Of a stretch of DNA of 64,000 nucleotides, positions 54,462 through 64,000 are shown one piece after another (position 1 is the stretch's first letter; every line of letters begins with the position of its first letter). The translations under genes were made by a program, and so were the position numbers. The notes under the pieces are model-generated. The model was not told the origin of the DNA. It ran no database searches and saw only the letters and a program-made list of their open reading frames with translations. This DNA comes from Tragulus kanchil (taxonomy: Eukaryota > Chordata > Mammalia > Artiodactyla > Tragulidae), in contig JAIOJX010000005.1 in NCBI GenBank assembly GCA_022376925.1, forward strand, positions 7,716,501 to 7,780,500, in the 5' to 3' direction.

Positions 54462-54640
54462 TTAAAATTAATTTGTTTCTTTGGCTGCACTGGTTGTTAA
54501 TTGCGGCACACGGGATCTTTAGTTGCAGTGTGGCAACTCTTGGGTGTGGCAGGTGGGATCTAGTTTCCTGACTGAAGATTGAATCCGCCCCTCTGTGTGG
54601 CTAAGGACACGGAGCCACTGGGCCACCAGGGAAGCCTCAG
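54462..54640 (-). mobile_element. CHR-type SINE, antisense
   Basis: TTAATTTGTTTCTTTGGCTG, TTGCGGCACACGGGATC, TTCCTGACTGAAGATTGAAT and GAGCCACTGGGCCACCAGGG. Copies from D15 and D16 lie at 55521-55699 and, head only, 56761-56812. Confidence 0.75.
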
Positions 54641-55639
54641 GTACCTATTTTGGGCCTGGGGGCATTTGGGCTAAAGCCAAGAAAGTCACAGTTTGGTCTG
54701 AGATGATTGCTCTGTCTCTGAGTTGGCTTGTTTCCGTTGCATCCTCCCCACACACTGTCAGAGAGGCTCAGATGGAACTCCAAGTGTTTGCTTCTCACAG
54801 CTGACACTCCAGGGAGAAAAGGAACTTTGTGTTTTTTTTTTTTCCCTTATAATCCCAGCGATAGCTCAGGGGAGTTGTCAGATTGGACCTGCCTCTGTGT
54901 GTGCGTGCTCAGTCATGTCTGACTGTTTGTGACTCCATGAATTGTACCCACCAGGCTCCTCTGTCCATGGGATTCTCCAGACAAGACTACTGGAGTGGGT
55001 TGCCATTTCCTCCTCCAGGGAATATTCCTAACCCTAGGATCAAACTCGTATCTCATGCATTGGCAGGTGGATTCTTTACTTCTGCATCATCTGGAAAGCC
55101 CAATAATAACTGAGAAAATACTAATTAAACTGCTGTTATGGAAAAAGTGTGATCTCAATAAGCATACTTCTCTTCCCTCATAAAAATATTAAAAATGATG
55201 ATTATATTTTTATTGTACTTATAAGTATAGAAGTATTGATAAGTCGATCAATCATGTCCAACTCTTTGCGACCCCAAGGACAGTAGCCTGCCAGGCTCCT
55301 CTGTCCATGGAATTCTCCAGGCAGAATACTGGAGTGGGTTGCCATTCCCTTCTTCAGGGGATCCTCCTGACTCGGGGACTGAATCCTCGTCTCTTGCGTC
55401 TCCTGCATTGGCAGGTGGGTTCTTCACCACTCGCGCCACCCGAGAAGGCCCATATGAGTATATCATAACTAATTATTTGATAAATTTGATAGTTTTGTAC
55501 AGATATATATTTATATATTTTTAAAATTAATTTGTTTCTTTGGCTGCACTGGTTGTTAATTGCGGCACACGGGATCTTTAGTTGCAGTGTGGCAACTCTT
55601 GGGTGTGGCAGGTGGGATCTAGTTTCCTGACTGAAGATT

Positions 55640-57840
55640 GAATCCCGGCCCCTCTGTGTGGCTAAGGACACGGAGCCACTGGGCCACCAGGGAAGCCTCA
55701 GGTACCTATTTTGTATATAGTAGTGTGTCTGGGTTAGTTCAGTCTCCTAATTTATCCCTCCCCCTAGCCTACCACGCACTGAGACACTGTGCTGGGGCTC
55801 GGATATGATAATGAATAAGCACGTAACCAGTGGATATCAGACAAGGCCTCTCCTATGAGACAGACAATAAAAGTCGGCTGATAAAGAGAATTGGAGACTC
55901 TTACGTGCTATGAAGGAAACAAGCAGGCTGACACAGGAAGGGACCTGCTTCTTGGTGAAACACGAACTGCAGACTGGAGCTGCACCTCCAAAGTGAGAAA
56001 AGCTGTGGGAACGAGTAGGGGGTTCCAGGCAGGGGGACGAGGAATTGCAGAGGCCCGGAGGTGAGCAGCATCCAGAAAAGCAACCAGTGTGGCGGTGGCC
56101 AAGAGAGCGGGGGTGAGGGCTGGAGCTGATGCAATGCCGGCGAGGCCCTCGTGGGAAGCCCACAGGGGAGACGTGAGCTGGCAGCACCCTGTTTAACGGG
56201 CTATTGGCAGCCAAGGCAGGGAGGGGTGCAGGGGCGTGGCTTCAGCCAGGTGAGGGGGACAACCCTCGAGTGGGATCTGGCTGCCGCCTCCTCCTCATGT
56301 CTGGCACCGTCCCCCACTCTGTTCCTCTCTCTCTGACAGTAGTCAGATTTCTTTCTAACGGCTTTCCCTGATGCCTTTCTCAGCCTGCTTTAATCCATCC
56401 TCCAAGGACAGAATGGCCTTGATGAAGGCACATCCGTCCGGCGATCAAGCCTCTCTCCTTAGACACTGGCTCTGGCTCCCATCACCTACAGCCTGATATC
56501 CCAGCCCCTCTGCTGGAAGGGGGCTCACGGCCTTGTGGCCTCTTGATTGTAGAAGCGCCTTCTGGCCTCTGCCTCGCCCCCATCCCATACAGCGCACCAG
56601 CTGTACCAGGGAACTCGCGGTCCCCAGGGTGCCGCTGAAGCCTTCCTGCCTTGACCCTTGCCTGCCCGCCACCAGGATGCTCTGGAATGCTCTTCCTCCC
56701 TTCCCTCCTCCGATTGGCATGTGCTTTCTTAGTTCAGTCTCGGGCTAAGTTTGATATCCGGCCCTCTGTGTGGCTAAGGACACGGAGCCACTGGGCCACC
56801 AGGGAAGCCTCAGGTACCTATTTTGTATATAGTAGTGTGTCTGGGTTAGTTCAGTCTCCTAATTTATCCCTCCCCCTAGCCTACCACGCACTGAGACACT
56901 GTGCTGGGGCTCGGATATGATAATGAATAAGCACGTAACCAGTGGATATCAGACAAGGCCTCTCCTATGAGACAGACAATAAAAGTCGGCTGATAAAGAG
57001 AATTGGAGACTCTTACGTGCTATGAAGGAAACAAGCAGGCTGACACAGGAAGGGACCTGCTTCTTGGTGAAACACGAACTGCAGACTGGAGCTGCACCTC
57101 CAAAGTGAGAAAAGCTGTGGGAACGAGTAGGGGGTTCCAGGCAGGGGGACGAGGAATTGCAGAGGCCCGGAGGTGAGCAGCATCCAGAAAAGCAACCAGT
57201 GTGGCGGTGGCCAAGAGAGCGGGGGTGAGGGCTGGAGCTGATGCAATGCCGGCGAGGCCCTCGTGGGAAGCCCACAGGGGAGACGTGAGCTGGCAGCACC
57301 CTGTTTAACGGGCTATTGGCAGCCAAGGCAGGGAGGGGTGCAGGGGCGTGGCTTCAGCCAGGTGAGGGGGACATCCCTCGCGTGGGATCTGGCTGCCGCC
57401 TCCTCCTCATGTCTGGCACCGTCCCCCACTCTGTTCCTCTCTCTCTGACAGTAGTCAGATTTCTTTCTAACGGCTTTCCCTGATGCCTTTCTCAGCCTGC
57501 TTTAATCCATCCTCCAAGGACAGAATGGCCTTGATGAAGGCACATCCGTCCGGCGATCAAGCCTCTCTCCTTAGACACTGGCTCTGGCTCCCATCACCTA
57601 CAGCCTGATATCCCAGCCCCTCTGCTGGAAGGGGGCTCACGGCCTTGTGGCCTCTTGATTGTAGAAGCGCCTTCTGGCCTCTGCCTCGCCCCCATCCCAT
57701 ACAGCGCACCAGCTGTACCAGGGAACTCGCGGTCCCCAGGGTGCCGCTGAAGCCTTCCTGCCTTGACCCTTGCCTGCCCGCCACCAGGATGCTCTGGAAT
57801 GCTCTTCCTCCCTTCCCTCCTCCGATTGGCATGTGCTTTT
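55640..57840. repeat. Tandem duplication D16 (period 1112)
   Basis: Bases 55651-56728 match 56763-57840. The last bases of copy 1 (56729-56760) are garbled. A few substitutions lie near 56262-56272 against 57374-57384, where AACCCTCGAGTGGG reads ATCCCTCGCGTGGG. Confidence 0.9.
55740..55935 (+). mobile_element. Possible ancient mammalian repeat relic
   Basis: CTGTGCTGGGGCTCGGATATG, GAATAAGCACGTAACC, GACAGACAATAAAAGTC and TGCTATGAAGGAAACAAGCA look like an old dispersed element, but I could not name the family. The D16 copy is 56852-57047. Confidence 0.35.
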
Positions 57841-58062
57841 CTTCAGAGATTCAGCTTGAAGTCACATTCTCTAAAGAGCCTCTCCTGATGCTCGCTCTTG
57901 TGGACTCCATCCCCCATATCACATTTTACTGTTAATCTTGCAGAGGGCTTTGGGGACTGACCTGCAAGGGTGGCACCGGCACCTGCTCACTTCGTTTTCT
58001 TTATTCCTTGTATAATGCCTGGCATACAAGCAATGGAGTCCTGGCTCCTTGGAGTGGTTGAA
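57841..58062 (+). mobile_element. Possible L2 LINE remnant
   Basis: AGAGATTCAGCTTGAAGTCA, CTAAAGAGCCTCTCCTGATG and TTCCTTGTATAATGCCTGGC, CATACAAGCAATGGA follow the order of the L2 3' end. Confidence 0.45.
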
Positions 58063-58077
58063 CTTGCCCAACATTAT

Positions 58078-58100
58078 ATTCTCTCTCTCTCTCTCTCACA
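58078..58100. repeat. (CT)n microsatellite
   Basis: TATTCTCTCTCTCTCTCTCTC run. Confidence 0.8.
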
Positions 58101-58940
58101 GACACATGTACACAGTGTATACAGGTTTAAACGGTCACTCCTCCACTGCCCAGCACTCCACACAATGAGTCTGGGGTCCACAGTGAGCACAAGGTGAGTT
58201 CTGCTTATTCCCGTGCGGGGTCTTGGTTCAGTGGCTCACGAATCTTAAAGGTACATTGCGCATCTCATGACAAGGCTCCTCAGCTAAAACCAATTCTTCA
58301 TCTGATGTTCATAAGAAGAAACCCCTATCTGGGCCAGGGTAAAGGGGAAAATGGGCAGCGCTGGATTATGGAGAAACCGTGTCGTCTGAATTCGGCACAT
58401 CCCCAGGGGATTTCTCCAGAGGGCTTTCCCTGTGTACTCTCTTTCCTGTACATATGGACTTGGAAACCCAGCCTCCCTGTGGGATGTGTACCTTCTCTAA
58501 ACAGTTGTTGAATTTATTGATCGGCTAGGAATTGGCAAAATCGGGGGACAGATTGAGATCATTCTGCTTCTAATCTAGTGTTCAGCCTCCGAGCCTCGAT
58601 GCAATGCATAGAATCGCTCTTTTCTAAAAGTTGTTTTGACTTCGAAAAGGCAGATAAAATGCCATGAAGAGACAATTATCTGAAGCCAGCAGTCTTTGGA
58701 TAATAGTTTGTCCCAGAACTTGGGGCAATGGCTTCCACATTAGGAAAAAGTTGCCAAATGTATTAAAAGGCACTGTTTCTATAATCCCTCTTTGGAAACG
58801 TATGTAAGTGGATTTTGATCATATTCTTGGTGACTGACTACTGAACTGAGACTTGGAAAATGCTTGATTGAGGGCCACTAGTCTCAGTGAAATGTAGACC
58901 TGAGGAGAGTATAAGTTCTCAGTGAACATCCCCCGAGAGT
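58101..58940. other. No recognised feature
   Basis: Ordinary sequence. Short frames only, no repeat family recognised. Confidence 0.4.
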
Positions 58941-61178
58941 CTTTCCCCAGTTTGGTTTTTGGCTGTTGCTGTTCCAACTCCCCTGGTGACCTCGTTGGCC
59001 TCAAGCGCATCATCCTTCAGTCCTGATGAGTCATGACTCTCCCCTGGGCTCCCCAGGCCCTCTCTGCTTCCCCCCAGGCCTTTGGGGATCTCTTCCTGAG
59101 GCTCCACGGGCCCCTACTCATGTGCACCGCCTCCTCCCTGTAACCCCTTGCTGCAGCACCCCAGGCCGCTGCCCCCCACGTCAGCCAGCCTCTCCTCGTC
59201 CAGCCCCTCAGAGCCCACCCACATACTCCATGTGGGCAGCGTGTGCCCAGAAAGCCTTGCCATTCTAGTTCCATCATAACTGCTCTAGCTCTGGCCCGTG
59301 GTGCCCATCTCTCAAGTAGATCGTGAGACCCCTCCGCTGGCATCTCTGGCCCACCCGTCTCCCTCTTCAAACCATCTACCACTCTGGATAGATAGTTCTT
59401 CTAAGACTAACTTCTCAATTCGAAAAGCTTCAGTGATTTCCAGCAACACCTCATTGAAGTATTCAATACAAGCATCTCCACGTAGGACGTTGGGTGTTGG
59501 ACGTGAGCAGGGCTGTGTGGAATCTCACGGCAACATCACTGATGAATGAATTCCCAAGGCTGCCTTCCCTGAAAGGTATGCACTTCTGCCTTTGCTACTT
59601 TTCTTCCTCTTTCCTTGAGCTGTTCAACTCTATTTCTCCTATTTAAATAATGGCCCGACGAGGTCTTCATTCATGCCTTGTCCTGTAGGAAGCACTCCTT
59701 GATTATTTTTCGGTTTTGTAATTTTGTAAAAGTTACAATTTCGTAAACCTTTGGGGTAACTCCTTTATGTTATTCTATGATCTTCTTTGTACTATAATTG
59801 TGAACGTGGATGTCATACTACCCGGACAGCTATTGTCTCTTTGGGGTCTTTTATATTTTTGGCCTCTCAGCACAGGGAACATCTAGTGGAATTAGAATAA
59901 ATATTTACTGAATTGAGTCAAATGAAAATAACATTTAAAATGCCCATCAGTATGGACATTGTGGGGAATCAGCAGTGGGTGGGAGGCGTAAAGGAAGTAG
60001 CATGAAAACCTATACTATCATATGTGAAAAAAATAGCTGTTGTCATTGTGCTATGAGAAAAGGGGAGTTGCTTTCCCCAGTTTGGTTTGGCTGTTGCTGT
60101 TCCTCCTCCCGTTGGCCTCAAGCGCATCATCCTTCAGTCCTGATGAGTCATGACTCTCCCTGGGCTCCCAGGCCCTCTGCTTCCCCAGGCCTTTGGGGAT
60201 CTCTTCCTGAGGCTCCACGGGCCCCTACTCATGTGCACCGCCTCCTCCCTGTAACCCCTTGCTGCAGCACCCCAGGCCGCTGCCCCCCACGTCAGCCAGC
60301 CTCTCCTCGTCCAGCCCCTCAGAGCCCACCCACATACTCCATGTGGGCAGCGTGTGCCCAGAAAGCCTTGCCATTCTAGTTCCATCATAACTGCTCTAGC
60401 TCTGGCCCGTGGTGCCCATCTCTCAAGTAGATCGTGAGACCCCTCCGCTGGCATCTCTGGCCCACCCGTCTCCCTCTTCAAACCATCTACCACTCTGGAT
60501 AGATAGTTCTTCTAAGACTAACTTCTCAATTCGAAAAGCTTCAGTGATTTCCAGCAACACCTCATTGAAGTATTCAATACAAGCATCTCCACGTAGGACG
60601 TTGGGTGTTGGACGTGAGCAGGGCTGTGTGGAATCTCACGGCAACATCACTGATGAATGAATTCCCAAGGCTGCCTTCCCTGAAAGGTATGCACTTCTGC
60701 CTTTGCTACTTTTCTTCCTCTTTCCTTGAGCTGTTCAACTCTATTTCTCCTATTTAAATAATGGCCCGACGAGGTCTTCATTCATGCCTTGTCCTGTAGG
60801 AAGCACTCCTTGATTATTTTTCGGTTTTGTAATTTTGTAAAAGTTACAATTTCGTAAACCTTTGGGGTAACTCCTTTATGTTATTCTATGATCTTCTTTG
60901 TACTATAATTGTGAACGTGGATGTCATACTACCCGGACAGCTATTGTCTCTTTGGGGTCTTTTATATTTTTGGCCTCTCAGCACAGGGAACATCTAGTGG
61001 AATTAGAATAAATATTTACTGAATTGAGTCAAATGAAAATAACATTTAAAATGCCCATCAGTATGGACATTGTGGGGAATCAGCAGTGGGTGGGAGGCGT
61101 AAAGGAAGTAGCATGAAAACCTATACTATCATATGTGAAAAAAATAGCTGTTGTCATTGTGCTATGAGAAAAGGGGAT
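58941..61178. repeat. Tandem duplication D17 (period 1130 shrinking to 1111)
   Basis: Bases 58941-60066 match 60071-61177. Over its first 200 bases copy 2 loses about 19 bases, mostly from homopolymers and CT-rich runs: TTTGGTTTTTGGCTG becomes TTTGGTTTGGCTG, and CCCCTGGTGACCTCGTTGG becomes CCCGTTGG. After that the copies agree. Confidence 0.9.
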
Positions 61179-61179
61179 C

Positions 61180-61316
61180 CTGCGGGGGGCTGTGCGATGG
61201 CCTGGAGGGGTGGGATGGGGGGGATATACATATGACTAATCTGGGAACATACATATCTATAAACAACAAAACTCTGTAAAAGTAAAAAGTAAAATAAAAA
61301 TTAAAAAAAAGAAAAT
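61180..61316 (+). mobile_element. LINE (L1-type) 3' end
   Basis: GGGGGGCTGTGCGATGGCCT, GGGGGGGATATACATATGAC, CAACAAAACTCTGTAAAAGT and an A-rich end. It resembles 3330-3530. The D18 copy is at about 62272-62405. Confidence 0.5.
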
Positions 61317-61377
61317 GCCCGTCAGCACTGCTGCCAGCTCAGCTTCAGATCAGCCACTCACTCTGTCACCACACATT

Positions 61378-61391
61378 CACTCGCACACTCA

Positions 61392-61426
<35 letters not shown>
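61378..61426. repeat. (CA)n microsatellite
   Basis: CACTCGCACACTCACTCACA leads into an uninterrupted CA run of about 30 bases. The D18 copy is at about 62467-62519. Confidence 0.85.
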
Positions 61427-61428
<2 letters not shown>

Positions 61429-62482
61429 GATCTAGAGTCCTTTTGCCAAATCTTAAAGGGTCAGCTTCCGAGAGCATCGTCCAGGTTATTCAGTTTTTCT
61501 TGGAATTTTCCTGAAGTCCTTTCTGCCGCTGGTCAACAGCAATGGGACTGTTCTCTCTGTGTCTGTTTTTTTTCAAAGCATCTGGTTCATCTCGGGAATG
61601 CTGCTCAATGCCAAGATCATCCTAGGGGCAGCACCAGCTCGAGCCAGACTGTGCTTCAGGCCACAGTCCACTGTCTGTGAACTTAACCACCGGGCACCTA
61701 GCTCTGCACCAAAGAAATAAAACGAGTAGCCTCGTCACAGGCGCAGCTGGGTTTTCATAGGGTTGTTGCTTTAATGGCAATAACCCATCACTTGATGAAG
61801 AAAATGATTCTGCTAAGATTTTTAATGATTTTTCCCCTGGGTCTTGGAGTGGACAGTTTGCAGTCTTAGAAAGCAACATCCAAAGCAACAGGGTTTTTCT
61901 TTGGCCAAAAAGCCCTCCATAAAACAGCAGTTATATTACTTTCTAACCAACCATTTCTCCTTTTCTTTCGTATATATTGCTTCTATTATCATCCCTACAT
62001 CATTATTGTTTGATGTTCATCTGTTTAGATCAAGAATGATATGATATGAAAGCAATGTTGGTTGAACTTAAGGTAAAGAAAGAAGACATTCTGAGTGCAG
62101 GGAACATCTAGTGGAATTAGAATAAATATTTACTGAATTGAGCAATAAAATTTGACGTAATTGTGGGGAATCAGCAGTGGGTGGGAGGCGTAAAGGAAGT
62201 AGCATGAAAACCTATACTATCATATGTGAAAAAAATAGCTGTTGTCATTGTGCTATGAGAAAAGGGGATCCTGCGGGGGGCTGTGCGATGGCCTGGAGGG
62301 GTGGGATGGGGGGGATATACATATGACTAATCTGGGAACATACATATCTATAAACAACAAAACTCTGTAAAAGTAAAAAGTAAAATAAAAATTAAAAAAA
62401 AGAAAATGCCCGTCAGCACTGCTGCCAGCTCAGCTTCAGATCAGCCACTCACTCTGTCACCACACATTCACTCGCACACTCA

Positions 62483-62521
<39 letters not shown>

Positions 62522-63188
62522 GATCTAGAGTCCTTTTGCCAAATCTTAAAGGGTCAGCTTCCGAGAGCATCGTCCAGGTTATTCAGTTTTTCTTGGAATT
62601 TTCCTGAAGTCCTTTCTGCCGCTGGTCAACAGCAATGGGACTGTTCTCTCTGTGTCTGTTTTTTTTCAAAGCATCTGGTTCATCTCGGGAATGCTGCTCA
62701 ATGCCAAGATCATCCTAGGGGCAGCACCAGCTCGAGCCAGACTGTGCTTCAGGCCACAGTCCACTGTCTGTGAACTTAACCACCGGGCACCTAGCTCTGC
62801 ACCAAAGAAATAAAACGAGTAGCCTCGTCACAGGCGCAGCTGGGTTTTCATAGGGTTGTTGCTTTAATGGCAATAACCCATCACTTGATGAAGAAAATGA
62901 TTCTGCTAAGATTTTTAATGATTTTTCCCCTGGGTCTTGGAGTGGACAGTTTGCAGTCTTAGAAAGCAACATCCAAAGCAACAGGGTTTTTCTTTGGCCA
63001 AAAAGCCCTCCATAAAACAGCAGTTATATTACTTTCTAACCAACCATTTCTCCTTTTCTTTCGTATATATTGCTTCTATTATCATCCCTACATCATTATT
63101 GTTTGATGTTCATCTGTTTAGATCAAGAATGATATGATATGAAAGCAATGTTGGTTGAACTTAAGGTAAAGAAAGAAGACATTCTGAG

Positions 63189-63543
63189 CCTTTTTTTTTT
63201 TTTTTTTTTTACATAAACACGGATTATATCATTTAACGCAGATCCAAGACCTTGTGTTTTTTGAAGGTAGGTTTTATTTCCATTGTAATTCTTTTCATGT
63301 AGATTATACAAATACAATGCAATGTGATGAGCCCAGTTCAAAAATTACATGCTGCTGCCCATGTCATCACTGATGGCTCCTTTTAGGGAAAAAGAAAATT
63401 AAATTTTCTTAGCCTAATGAGCTAGCTCTTAATGTGGTTTCTCAATACCTGTCTTTCATCCTCTGACTTGAATAGTATGTGACAGTCTTTGTTGACATAA
63501 TTTAGACAAAGCCATTAGTAGAAGGTTTTTCCCAAATGTGTGG
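63189..63543. other. Poly(T) run then unassigned sequence
   Basis: A 22-base T run (63190-63211) could be the poly(A) of a minus-strand retrocopy. However, no TTTATT signal lies at the right distance (the nearest is about 70 bases away) and I see no target-site repeat. No gene. Confidence 0.35.
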
Positions 63544-63745
63544 GCTAAGTCACTTCAGTTGTGTCCGACTCTTTGCAACCCTATGGACTGTAGCGCATCA
63601 AGGTCTTCTGTCCAAGGGATCCTAGGCAAGAATCCTGGAGTGGATCGCCATTTCCTCCTCTGGGGGATCTTCCCAACCCACAGACTGAACTCAGGTCTCC
63701 TGCGTCTCTTGCACTGGCAGGCAGATCCTTTACCACTAGCACAGC
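63544..63745 (-). mobile_element. Bov-A/ART2-type SINE
   Basis: AAGTCACTTCAGTTGTGTCC, AGGCAAGAATCCTGGAGTGG, TCGCCATTTCCTCCTCTGGG and CAGATCCTTTACCACTAGC. Confidence 0.85.
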
Positions 63746-63820
63746 CTGGGGCACAGGCTCCAATAGTTGTGGCATGGGGGCTTAGTTGCTCCTAGGCGTG
63801 TAGAGTCTTCCTAGGCCAGG
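63746..63820 (-). mobile_element. tRNA-type SINE fragment, antisense
   Basis: GGGGCACAGGCTCCAATAGT, TGTGGCATGGGGGCTTAGTT and GAGTCTTCCTAGGCCAGG are part of a reversed Bov-tA/CHR body. Confidence 0.5.
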
Positions 63821-63965
63821 CAACATTTCCTCTCCTTCCACACTGATCAGTTATTGAACATCCTCTAGATGGTCTGTCTTTCAGCAGTGAAGGCTTAGGA
63901 TCAATGATATCTAGGATAGTAAAAACATCCTGGTTTGCTCAGGACCTTCTCACTTTTAGCAGTAA

Positions 63966-63991
63966 ACAACAACAACAACAACAACAACAAA
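63966..63991. repeat. (CAA)n microsatellite
   Basis: Eight CAA units at the right edge of the window. Confidence 0.85.
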
Positions 63992-64000
63992 ACCCTTGTT

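Larger units (their letters stand above)
53588..55709. repeat. Tandem duplication D15 (period 1059)
   Basis: Bases 53588-54652 match 54647-55711, joined at ATTTTG microhomology. Copy 2 begins with changes at GGGATCTTCCATGCTAAAG (GGGGGCATTTGGGCTAAAG). Copy 1 lacks bases in GAATCCCGGCCCCTC (54580-54592). Confidence 0.9.
60984..63188. repeat. Tandem duplication D18 (period 1114 shrinking to 1093)
   Basis: Bases from 60984 to about 62094 match 62098-63188. About 21 bases are missing from copy 2 around 62143-62160 (GAGTCAAATGAAAATAACATT shortened). The first 194 bases also occur at 59873-60066, so that segment is present three times. Confidence 0.9.

Noticed and set aside
1..64000. CRISPR array, bacterial operon or phage content
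   Set aside because: The repeats are about 1.1 kb tandem blocks or eukaryotic retroelements. There are no spaced short repeats and no bacterial gene organisation.

Overview
Organism and locus. The window is mammalian nuclear DNA from a ruminant. It is packed with ruminant interspersed repeats: BovB LINE 3' ends, BovB-derived Bov-A/ART2-type SINEs, Bov-tA and CHR-type tRNA SINEs, and a ruminant-type ERV LTR. Older mammalian elements (MIR, L2, L1, MER5A-like hAT) are also present. The only protein-coding gene recognised is GCNT2, the I-branching beta-1,6-N-acetylglucosaminyltransferase (GT14 family). It makes alternative type II Golgi enzymes from mutually exclusive first exons joined to shared exons 2 and 3. 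Three first-exon units lie on the + strand: a broken, partly C-like unit (265-699), the exon of isoform B (6873-7797) and the exon of isoform A (45890-46808). I did not find exons 2 and 3; they should lie outside the window. Layout. 0-5 kb: 3' part of the broken first exon, then SINEs and a LINE end. 5-9.3 kb: exon 1B and two partial copies of it. 9.3-45 kb: intronic/intergenic DNA made mostly of repeats, with a probable processed mRNA retrocopy (13176-13736) inserted inside a SINE, a BovB LINE (22.8-24.9 kb), an L1 carrying an ERV LTR and a young SINE (25-28 kb), a MER5A-like element (33.2 kb) and a second BovB piece (34.9 kb). 45.2-48 kb: GC-rich upstream region and exon 1A, with a partial copy of its 3' half. 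48-64 kb: repeats and unassigned sequence. Dominant structural oddity. I count 18 direct tandem duplications, all with a period of about 1.06-1.14 kb, adjacent or separated by a few tens of bases, near-identical in the body but full of small indels at the junctions, often homopolymer contractions. This looks like unmerged contig overlaps or gap filling, not biology. It inflates the window by roughly 20 kb and creates false partial copies of exons 1A and 1B. Most interesting biology. Exons 1A and 1B share a 341-bp tract with only 9 differences (7233-7573 against 46244-46584), flanked on both sides by much more divergent sequence. This is a strong gene-conversion candidate. The order broken exon, B, A, all on the + strand, is opposite to the A-B-C order I recall for human GCNT2. 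I found no previously undescribed system.
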